64,000 nt of DNA from Desulfobulbaceae bacterium (lineage in GTDB: Bacteria; Bacteroidota; Ignavibacteria; Kapaibacteriales; UBA2268): NCBI GenBank assembly GCA_018335795.1, contig JAGXRP010000036.1, positions 26,466 through 90,465 on the forward strand, in the 5' to 3' direction. The position numbers and the translations under genes were made by a program. This document shows positions 34,856 through 43,300 of the stretch, one piece after another (position 1 is the first letter of the stretch; each line of letters starts with the position of its first letter). The notes beneath the pieces are model-generated. The model did not search any database and had not been told where the DNA came from. It was given only the letters and a program-made list of their open reading frames with translations.

Positions 34856-35655
34856 AAAAATTGTTTTTATATCCTTTTTGGCTTAGATTTTGGCATTGGT
34901 TAAATGCCGCGTTGTTTATACTTTTGATTCTAACCGGGATTAGCATTCATTATTCAGCTTCCAATGATTTACTAATGCCTTTCGAATATGCAATTGTAAC
35001 GCATAATGTAGCCGGAATAATCTTGAGTTTTCTGTTTTTAATTTTTACTATAATGAATATCAAATCCGGGAATTACAAGTATTATATTCCCTTGATGCAT
35101 GGCATATATGAACGACTGGTGAAGCAGGGTAGATATTACGTTTATGGTGTATTCAATGGCGAACCGCACCCTTATCATATTTCGGAAAAAGACAAATTCA
35201 ACCCTCTCCAACAAATCTCATACTTCGGAATTATCTTTTTTATGATGCCGACTATCATAATTAGCGGATGGTTATTGTTGTTCCCGGAATTAGCTCCCGG
35301 CGAAATCATGGGGATGGGTGGAGTATGGCCCATGGCAGTATTGCATAGTGTGGTCGGATATTTACTTAGTATTTTCATGTTCGGACATATTTATTTAGCA
35401 ACTCATGGTGATACAATCGGTGCCAATTTCAAATCTATGATTGATGGCTATCATCACGTTCATGAAGACGAACATGCTGGTAATGGTAACGGAACTCCAA
35501 TTAATTATGAGTTGCTATCTGATGAAGTCGCTTATGGAAATGAAATTGTGGGTACAAATCACATTCCTGCAAAAGAAGAAGTTATACCAGATATTGAGTC
35601 TGAATCGTTATCAGAAGATGAATCAACCGATGATAGAAGCGAAAAAAAACAATAA
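34852..35655 (+). CDS. Di-heme cytochrome b, HydC/FdnI-like, partner of the 13-heme cytochrome
   Basis: 267 residues with about four transmembrane helices. Heme-b ligand candidates are His15 in 'RFWHWLNAALF', His51 in 'IVTHNVAG', His165 in 'AVLHSVVGY' and His179 or His185 in 'FGHIYLATHGDTIG', the layout of [NiFe]-hydrogenase and formate dehydrogenase gamma subunits. The C-terminal ~75 residues are very acidic and probably cytoplasmic. Translation is coupled to the 13-heme gene. In Geobacter CbcL these two parts are one polypeptide that oxidises quinol and sends electrons to external acceptors; here the split pair is likely to form the same kind of quinol-to-cytochrome unit. Confidence 0.85.
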   Translation: MKKLFLYPFWLRFWHWLNAALFILLILTGISIHYSASNDLLMPFEYAIVTHNVAGIILSFLFLIFTIMNIKSGNYKYYIPLMHGIYERLVKQGRYYVYGVFNGEPHPYHISEKDKFNPLQQISYFGIIFFMMPTIIISGWLLLFPELAPGEIMGMGGVWPMAVLHSVVGYLLSIFMFGHIYLATHGDTIGANFKSMIDGYHHVHEDEHAGNGNGTPINYELLSDEVAYGNEIVGTNHIPAKEEVIPDIESESLSEDESTDDRSEKKQ

Positions 35656-35670
35656 ACATTAATGTTTGTT

Positions 35671-35715
35671 AAAATGAATCAATAGGAAACATTCTTTATT
35701 GATTCATTTTTTTTT
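35671..35715. terminator. Bidirectional terminator
   Basis: AAAATGAATCAATA and TATTGATTCATTTT are exact inverted 14-mers with a 12-base loop, followed by T on the plus strand and A upstream (T on the minus strand). It serves both the cytochrome b gene (+) and the convergent glycosyltransferase (-). Confidence 0.85.
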
Positions 35716-36831
35716 CTATTTTCCGAAAACTTGCCCTTTCCACACAATTTTTTTGTCTATCAACATCGGCGGTATAATCAATTCGATTAGCATGAAATAT
35801 AGAATTGATGAAAGTATTCTACTCTGAAGATGCTCGTGTTTTAGTTTGCCGATTGAAGTCATAATAAGAGAGAAATCGCCGAAAAGCCTTACAAAAAGCA
35901 CTGCTAATATCCAAATCAGATTTACTGAAAATATACCGATAATTAATGCAGCCCAAATTAATACAGAGCTTAAAACAAAAACAGGCGCAACCCAACCCAA
36001 ACCCAAACCTCCAATTGCCCATCTTCGATGTTGCGAAATATATTCGGCGAATGTTATGCAGGGTAGAGTTGTCACACTTGATTCGGAACTACAAGGATAA
36101 TGAACCTTATATCCTGACTTATGAACTGCTTGAATCAAAGCCAAATCCTCTGTTACAGAGAATTTGATATTTTCATAGCCGCCTACTTCATCATAAACAC
36201 TTCGTCGAATACTCAAATTATTGCCAAAACAGCCCAGAGGTTTGCCCAGAGCAAGTCCTGCACTTGCCATTGTGTGCATATAAATCCATTCGATAGCTTG
36301 AATTTTTTCAAATTCACTATTATGCTTAACCATAGTAAAAGCAGCAACGAGCCCAACCTCAACATCGGAAAAATATCCAGAAATTGATTTAAGCCAAGTT
36401 TTGGGTACAACGCAATCAGCATCAGTCATCATGACTATTTCACCCTTTGATTCTAATATACCTCTATGCAATGCTCCGGGCTTACCTTTCAAATTGGGGT
36501 TCGAAGTGGCTTCGCTAATCTCAACAATTTTGAGATTACTATAAAGCTGTAAAAGCCGCCTTAAAATTTCCCCCGTTTTATCTGTCGAGCGATCATTAAC
36601 TGCAATAATTTCAAATTTGTCAATCGGGTAATCAGTTTCCATAAGGGAATGTATGCAAGTTTCGATATTGTTTTCTTCATTTCTCGATGGGACAATGACT
36701 GAAACAAAAGGGGTAAATTCTTGAGAAAGCTTAATATTCTGAATTTGTTTTGATTTTAGCGAACCGGCAAACATAATCGCAGAGCGAAGGAAATAGACTA
36801 CAATGGCGATAATGACAACATATAAAAGCAT
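35716..36831 (-). CDS. Membrane-bound family 2 glycosyltransferase
   Basis: 371 residues. N-terminal transmembrane segment ('LLYVVIIAIVVYFLRSAIMF'), a GT2 catalytic domain with 'FVSVIVPSRNEENNIETC', 'IIAVNDRSTDKT' , 'VMMTDADCVVPKTW' (DxD), 'GCFGNNLSIRRSVYDEVGGY' and 'HRRWAIGGLGLG' (the QxxRW-type acceptor motif reads HRRW), and three C-terminal transmembrane helices. The arrangement is that of processive or lipid-acceptor GT2 enzymes such as ceramide glucosyltransferase-like proteins. It transfers sugar to an unknown membrane acceptor; the single-gene unit is convergent with the cytochrome operon. Confidence 0.83.
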   Translation of the reverse strand: MLLYVVIIAIVVYFLRSAIMFAGSLKSKQIQNIKLSQEFTPFVSVIVPSRNEENNIETCIHSLMETDYPIDKFEIIAVNDRSTDKTGEILRRLLQLYSNLKIVEISEATSNPNLKGKPGALHRGILESKGEIVMMTDADCVVPKTWLKSISGYFSDVEVGLVAAFTMVKHNSEFEKIQAIEWIYMHTMASAGLALGKPLGCFGNNLSIRRSVYDEVGGYENIKFSVTEDLALIQAVHKSGYKVHYPCSSESSVTTLPCITFAEYISQHRRWAIGGLGLGWVAPVFVLSSVLIWAALIIGIFSVNLIWILAVLFVRLFGDFSLIMTSIGKLKHEHLQSRILSSILYFMLIELIIPPMLIDKKIVWKGQVFGK

Positions 36832-36911
36832 TTAACACCTACATTCAACAATTTGGTTGAAAAAACGTTTACTTTCACTTCTATGTCGTTTTTACCAATA
36901 TATAATTTCAA

Positions 36912-38261
36912 TTGAAAAACAGGAACGTTGATTTAGTTAACGGCAACATTGATTCATCATTGCGCGAATATGCTCTGCCACTTGCTTTAAGTTTCATCAT
37001 ACACATGGTCTATTCATGGGTGGATTTGTTCTTTGTTAGTAGGCTCGGGGCGTCGGCGGTTGCAGCATTAGGTATTAGCGAACGAATCTGGTTTTTTACA
37101 TTTGCCATTGGCAGCGGATTTGCAATAGGTACCTCAATTATTGTAGCTCGACGAGTTGGTGAGGGAAACTTTGACAAAGCAGGTGAAACATCTGTTCAGG
37201 GGTTACTTTACATGTTTTCATTCGGCATATTGCTTGCAATCCTCCTTTTTGTCAATTTAGACCCGATTTTAAATCTTCTTGGTATAAGTGGTGAAGTAAA
37301 AGTTCTGTCAAAACGTTACTTCGAAGCATTGTTTTGGGGTATTCCGTTCAACTTCTTGATTTTTCAAATCAATGCTTTAATTCGGGCTTCGGGAAACACA
37401 TTTTATCCGATGTTGATTTTGATTACTGCAAATGTGCTTAATTTCATTTTCACACCTTTATTAGTATTCGGTATAGGACCATTTCCCCGACTTGAAATTT
37501 ATGGTGCAGGCATTGGAACAAGTATAGCCCAGATATTTAGTTCTATAATAGCACTTGGGGTTTTGCACTACAAATTTGAAAGAATCGAATTGAAACTGAA
37601 ATATTTCCGACTTCGATTTGATATTTTCAAAAGAATAACCAAACTCGGTATGCCGGCATCTTTACAGCTAATTGCAGTAAGTATTACGAGTATGGGGTTA
37701 GCAGCAAATGCAAATATTTTTGGTACCGAAATTTTGAGTACATATATAATTGGACTAAAAATTGACCTTTTCGTTTCGATGGTAATTTTTGCTATGGGAG
37801 CTTCGCTTGAAGTAATAACAGGTCAAAATATCGGTGCAGGGAAGCCCGAAAGAGTGTATTTATATCACATTTCAGCAATTAAACAGTTGACTGTTTTGCT
37901 TGGCATTCTCGGTGTACTCATATTCTTTTTTGGCAAATATATTGGATATATCTTTATTAGTGATGAGTCAATAATTTTGGAGTTGGACAAATATCTCAAA
38001 TTTGCCGCATTCAGTTACATTCCATTCTCTATAGGTATAGCATCAATTAGGGTTATCAGCGGAGCCGGCGATTATTTCCGTAGTCTTTTGATAGTAACTT
38101 TAGCGTTAATTTGCGTGCAATTACCTGCTGCGTACGTTATTTCAATTTTGACAAACAACCAAATGGGAATTTGGTTTAGTATGGTTATGGCAATAATATT
38201 TTTTGCAATAATCGGATTTAGAGAAGTTAAAAAAGGCAAATGGTTAGGGAAAAATGTTTAG
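36912..38261 (+). CDS. MATE-family efflux transporter
   Basis: 449 residues, about twelve transmembrane helices in two six-helix bundles, the length expected for NorM/DinF-type exporters. Recognisable parts are 'IHMVYSWVDLFFVSRLGASA', 'IGTSIIVARRVGEGNFDKA' and the second-half 'GASLEVITGQNIGAGKPERV'. MATE pumps exchange cations (Na+ or H+) for drugs or metabolites. The start is TTG at 36912, the only reasonable start codon near the N-terminal 'KNRNVDLVNGNID'; no Shine-Dalgarno is visible. Confidence 0.87.
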   Translation: MKNRNVDLVNGNIDSSLREYALPLALSFIIHMVYSWVDLFFVSRLGASAVAALGISERIWFFTFAIGSGFAIGTSIIVARRVGEGNFDKAGETSVQGLLYMFSFGILLAILLFVNLDPILNLLGISGEVKVLSKRYFEALFWGIPFNFLIFQINALIRASGNTFYPMLILITANVLNFIFTPLLVFGIGPFPRLEIYGAGIGTSIAQIFSSIIALGVLHYKFERIELKLKYFRLRFDIFKRITKLGMPASLQLIAVSITSMGLAANANIFGTEILSTYIIGLKIDLFVSMVIFAMGASLEVITGQNIGAGKPERVYLYHISAIKQLTVLLGILGVLIFFFGKYIGYIFISDESIILELDKYLKFAAFSYIPFSIGIASIRVISGAGDYFRSLLIVTLALICVQLPAAYVISILTNNQMGIWFSMVMAIIFFAIIGFREVKKGKWLGKNV

Positions 38262-38320
38262 CTTAGGCTAACTTTGTACGACTTTTTAATGCTTTTTCGA
38301 CTATTTTCGATTTATTTTCA

Positions 38321-38370
38321 ACTTTTTTCAACTTTTTTCAACTTTTTTCAACTTTTTTCAACTTTTTTCA
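38321..38370. repeat. Phased T-tract array (10-bp unit ACTTTTTTCA x5)
   Basis: Five exact copies of a 10-bp unit with a T6 tract, flanked by partial copies (TTTATTTTCA before, TTTTTG after). The period equals one helical turn, so the tract should be intrinsically curved. It lies in the 316-base gap between the MATE gene and the Rossmann gene (38262-38577), which holds no gene. Confidence 0.85.
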
Positions 38371-38440
38371 TTTTTGCTGAGATAAAAACGACATTGTTGT
38401 GTCATATATATATGAGAGAGAAAATTTTTTAAAAAAGATA

Positions 38441-38453
38441 TGTTCTTTGAAAA
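38441..38453 (+). promoter_or_regulatory. BoxA-like leader element
   Basis: TGTTCTTTGAAAA, about 125 bases before the ATG at 38578, matches the leader element at 29781 and resembles rRNA-operon boxA. No rRNA follows; it lies between the curved-DNA tract and the gene. Confidence 0.4.
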
Positions 38454-38577
38454 TTGGAATCTGCGAAACGTAATATATAAAGATTTTTTTGCAAAAAGAT
38501 TTGGCTATAAAGCTGAAATTCATTAATTTACAAGATAATGTTAGCCTTTTTTCTAAACAATTTTTTTGGATTTGAAA

Positions 38578-40269
38578 ATGAATATCGAAGGATCAAAAAT
38601 TCTCGTTTTAGGCGGTTGGGGACTGGTAGGAGCGGCAATATGCCACAAACTTATGGAACACAATCCGGCTCAATTAATTGTGTCTTCGCTCAAACAAAGT
38701 GAAGCAGAAGATGCTGTTCAAATGTTAAGAAATGAATATCCCGACAAAAATCCGGGTATGTTCCAAGGTAAATGGGGAAATATTTTCACAAGAACTGATT
38801 GGAAAGACATTGATTTCCGCGAAGTTTTAGGCGAATCCGACAGAAGGAAAATTCATATAAAGGATATTTTCTATGAATTGACGCCCGAGGTAGTCGAAAA
38901 CTCAGCCCTTTATCAGTTGATTTCCGAAACTCAGCCCGATATTGTGATTGATTGTATCAACACAGCTACTGCTATTGCATATTTAGATATCTATAATACT
39001 ACAATTAATGCAATAAAGAGAATCGAAGAGGACAACCTTGACGAAGCTTTGGTAGAGCAAATCATTGCAAGTGCATATATTCCTCAACTTATCAGACACG
39101 TACAGTTACTTTACAAAGGTCTTCAAGATGCCGGTTCACAAATGTATTTTAAAATTGGTACAAGCGGTACAGGTGGAATGGGATTCAATATTCCTTATAC
39201 ACATAGTGAAGAACGTCCGTCAAGAGTACTATTATCAAAAAATGCTGTTGCCGGTGCTCAGACTTTATTACTTTATATTTTAGCGAGAACTCCAAACGGA
39301 CCATTAGTTAAAGAAATCAAACCTACTGCAGCGATTGCATGGAAGAAAATCGCCTATGGCGAAGTTAAACGTAAAGGTAAAACCATTCAACTGGTTGATA
39401 TGCCTTTTACTCATGCTAAAAAATCTGATGGCTGGTTAGTATTTGACGATAACGATGGAGTCGTTGATACCGGTGAAAAGTTCAAATCAGTATTTATTGA
39501 TACTGGCGAAAATGGAATTTTTTCACGCGGTGAGTTTCAAGCAATTAGCGCTCTTGGACAAATGGAAATTATAACACCCGAGGAAATTGCCGAATACTTA
39601 GTTCACGAAATTCGTGGCGGTAATACCGGTAAAGATGTTATTCAAGGACTCGACGCTTTCACAATGGGCCCAACTTACCGTGGCGGTATCATGAGAAATA
39701 TAGCTATGAATAAGTTAGATAAATTGGAGCAAGAACACGGTGTAAATAGCGTAGCTTTTGAGTTACTCGGACCACCAAGATTATCAAAATTGCTTTATGA
39801 AGCATACTTACTAAGACGTATTGTCGGCTCGATGCGATATATCAATGACTTTACAGCCGAAAATTTATCACAACAAGCATTTGAATTGTTAAATAATGAT
39901 ACACAATTACGTTCGCAGGTTTTATCAATTGGTATAGCAGTATTGCTTCCCGACGGGAAAAGTTATGTTCGCGGTACTGATATTAAGATTCCGGTTAGAC
40001 GAGGAGAAACAAAACTCGAGTTGACAGAATCCAATATCAATGCATGGTGCAACGAAGGCTGGATAGACTTACGCCCGAGCAACTTTGAAGAATGGAAGCA
40101 ACGCTTGAATAATATAATGGAACATTCGAATACGTTCCCTAAAGATGATACAAGTTCACGATATAATTATACTAACGAATATTGGGATAATTTCGAGAAC
40201 ATTGACGAAGGTAAAATTGTAGGCTGGATCTTCGAATTTGAAGATAAAGGCTGGAGATTTAAACGATAA
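38578..40269 (+). CDS. NAD(P)-binding Rossmann protein of unknown function
   Basis: 563 residues from ATG 38578. The N-terminus 'GSKILVLGGWGLVGAAICHKL' is a dinucleotide-binding beta-alpha-beta of the GxxGxxG type (about residues 5-22), and 'IGTSGTGGMGFNIPYTHSEE' near the middle looks like an SDR-type region. I do not recognise the family and no catalytic Tyr-xxx-Lys could be confirmed. The later part contains 'GGNTGKDVIQGLDAF', 'RRGETKLEL' and Trp/Asn-rich stretches. Codon use (GGT, AAC, CGT) is close to that of the surface-protein gene that follows 75 bases later, and both may be strongly expressed. No signal peptide is seen. Confidence 0.65.
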   Translation: MNIEGSKILVLGGWGLVGAAICHKLMEHNPAQLIVSSLKQSEAEDAVQMLRNEYPDKNPGMFQGKWGNIFTRTDWKDIDFREVLGESDRRKIHIKDIFYELTPEVVENSALYQLISETQPDIVIDCINTATAIAYLDIYNTTINAIKRIEEDNLDEALVEQIIASAYIPQLIRHVQLLYKGLQDAGSQMYFKIGTSGTGGMGFNIPYTHSEERPSRVLLSKNAVAGAQTLLLYILARTPNGPLVKEIKPTAAIAWKKIAYGEVKRKGKTIQLVDMPFTHAKKSDGWLVFDDNDGVVDTGEKFKSVFIDTGENGIFSRGEFQAISALGQMEIITPEEIAEYLVHEIRGGNTGKDVIQGLDAFTMGPTYRGGIMRNIAMNKLDKLEQEHGVNSVAFELLGPPRLSKLLYEAYLLRRIVGSMRYINDFTAENLSQQAFELLNNDTQLRSQVLSIGIAVLLPDGKSYVRGTDIKIPVRRGETKLELTESNINAWCNEGWIDLRPSNFEEWKQRLNNIMEHSNTFPKDDTSSRYNYTNEYWDNFENIDEGKIVGWIFEFEDKGWRFKR

Positions 40270-40312
40270 CATTGACATAAAAAGTAACAATAGCTTTAAC
40301 TGATTTAATTAA

Positions 40313-40320
40313 TATTTTTG
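40313..40320 (+). promoter_or_regulatory. Candidate -7 box TATTTTTG before the 1632-residue T9SS gene
   Basis: TATTTTTG matches TAnnTTTG and would start a 17-18-base leader. The region 18-20 bases upstream has no TTTG (it reads TAGCTTT), so it is a half-site; the gene could also be read from the upstream promoter. Confidence 0.35.
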
Positions 40321-40344
40321 TTTTAATAATTTGAGGTTTTTCTC

Positions 40345-43300
40345 ATGAAAAAGTATTTACTACTACTCGCGCTCTTAATAGCACTACCCCTCGACTATGT
40401 CCATGCAAAGGACAAAGATGATGATGAGTTGCTCAGAAAGAGCCAGTTGGGTGAGCCCATACCCTTTAACTCGGGTATGACATCGTTTCCTCGTAATTTC
40501 TCGGAAACGACTCAGCAAAATAACCCTACTCAAGCAGCGGTCTCAACCGGCTATTACTGGATTGATGACGCAGAAAGTCTAAATCCGATACTGTTCCCCG
40601 GAATGCGCCCAAATCCAACGGTTGTTGATACCAATTATCAACCTGAATTGTGGCGTAAAATTGTTGCCGGACCACGTATGCTTCCAAAAGCATATTGGCA
40701 AAACAACAAACAGGAAGGTCTTCCCTTCTTCCGTCAACCAGCAGATGCTGACTTCTGGGATAATCCTACGGATTCGACAGATGAAGCCATCGCAGGTCCT
40801 ATTCCCTTGGGTATCAAGGGCGGGTTCTTCTTTAATGGTTTGCGTTATGACTCATTCTATGTGTCAACAAACGGCGTTATCGCTTTAACGAATCGAAGAT
40901 ATATCTATGATCCTAATGGAAACCGTGTCATTCCTCCCGGTGCTACAAGTTGTTATGACCCAATGAGTATGGACTGGTATGCCGGTGGTGTTCGTGGTCG
41001 TGATACACTCTGGGTTCGTAATTGGCTCAATACTCAAGACTCAATCAACCCTACGTCTGGATTAAGAATTCCTAATAGAGATGGTTTAGGTAACATCCAA
41101 TATAAAAACGGATTGAATGACCCTGCACCTGATAATTTTGGTTATCAATTCTCTGTATTAGGAATGGACCCAACTAATCCTCAAGGTTTTAATCCATCAA
41201 ACACTCTCGGCGGTATAAGAGCTCGCGGCGGCGACGTTATGACAGCTATTAATGCCAACTCAAAAACAGCTCTTATCGCGGTATTCTGGGGTGACATGAT
41301 GCTCTCGCAATTTGAACCGGAAAGCAAAACTCGAGATGAGCATGGTATGGCGTTTTATAAACGTACATATACAAATGACTCACTAATTATTGCTTTCTAT
41401 AATGCACAACCTAAAGGTGCTTTAGCTGGTCCTTTCGGTGGTGTTACCATGCCTGCCGACGTCAGACCTACTACTACAAATAATTATGTTACAGTTGACG
41501 CTCACGTTGTATTATCTTCTGTTGATAGTAGTATAACTGTTCACTTCACAAGATTATCTGATGGTTGGAACTCAACATATCGTAAAACTCCTGCACGTGA
41601 AGTAATTAGATATAACACTACTTGCGGTGTGCGAGGCTTTGCTCGACACGTCAATTTCGGTAAGGGTGGTATTCTTGATGGTTCACCATGGGCCGGAGAA
41701 TATATCCAAGGTACAACTTGGTTCCAAAGATATGCTTCGAACTCACCTGCAGTTCTATATCCCGGAACAGGTAATACTGTTAAGTTTAAACAATGGCAAA
41801 ACACTATTCGTGTTGCTGATATACAATATCGTATTAGAAGCTTAGACCCGAAAGTTGAGGAAGCTGATAAGTTGAAATTCACTCAAGTAATCCCTTCAAC
41901 ACTTGTTAACGATTATGAAATGTTGGCAGGTCACGAAAGATTGGGTGCGATTCAACCAATTGCATTGATTCAAAACCTTACAAATGAAATTCAAGGACCA
42001 AGTGGCGTTAACTTCGTTAAGCAAGACCTTAAATTCCGTGCCAGATTCCAACTTCGTAACGTTATCACTAACAGAGTTATCTACAATAGATTAGTACCTA
42101 TTGATGAACTTTGTTTAGGTTTGACTGACGAAAACTCTGAGGAATGTATGGGTGACCCTTCTGTAAGGGTACGTTTAGGTCAAACTGTTACTGTTTCAAG
42201 TGGTAACTATAACTTTACTCCCGTAGCTAACTTCAAAGCCACAGGCTTTAATGGTGTACCTCCTTACTATTTTGTTCAAGTTCAGTTCCCACCATTTGAA
42301 GCAAACGAATTTATTGATAATCATATTGGTAAACTTCGTGCATATATTATAGCAGAATCTGTTGACCCTAAATCTGGTGAAAAACTTCGTGATAACTGGC
42401 CTTTCGATGATTCATCTAAAGTAAATCTATTCGTTATGAGAAGATATTATGATGAGCATCCGGATCCGTTATACCGTAACTTTGAAGATGATGGTAGACA
42501 ATTCCATGTTGATACCGAAACCGGCGACGTTATTCCTTCGGCTTGGAAATGGGTCAATATCAACGCACAAATGGTTTCCGGTGATATCGTCTCTAAATAC
42601 CCACTTCCACCAAGAGGTGCATACATTGCAGCTAATTATCCTATTGGTATCTCCTCACCAAGAACTTTACTTTCACCGGTTATCAAAATGAATCGCGTGC
42701 AAATGGACGGTTTCAGTGAACCATTACCTGCTTATATGGATAAGAGAACTCCGCCACGTGGTGGTGACGAAATTCGCTCTTTCCCGATTGATTTACGTGG
42801 TAAACCAAATCCGGTATTAACATTATCAGTACAAAGAGCTACTTTTGAAGAAGACAGACCAAGAGGTTTCAGCGACGAAATATTAATTGGTCCTGAACCT
42901 AGAGTTTATCAAAATCCGAATCCATTGAATCCTTATTTAACAGCCGCAGCCGGAAGTGCTGTACCTGATGAATTAGTAGTTGAATTTGCAAAACCTACAA
43001 GTGATGGTATTAACCGTATTACTAATATTAAGTTAGAAGATTGGAGACATCACCCATACAGACGTGGAACTAAAGATGCCGCTCTTACAAATATGGCAGC
43101 TTTGACTGTATTTGGTGGTGGTGGTCATTTGATTGGCTTCTTAGAAACCTTTAAAGACTCTACTTTAGCATTGCCCGGTGCTGCTACCAGTGGTGTTTTT
43201 AACTCTTTAAGACATGACCCATACGACGATGGTTTTGATTGGGAATACAAGAAATTTGCAATTGCAATCCCTGATACATTCGTACTTTGGGAAAATGATG

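Noticed and set aside
38441..38453. BoxA-like sequence as a sign of an rRNA operon leader
   Set aside because: No rRNA or tRNA follows; the next feature is a protein gene.
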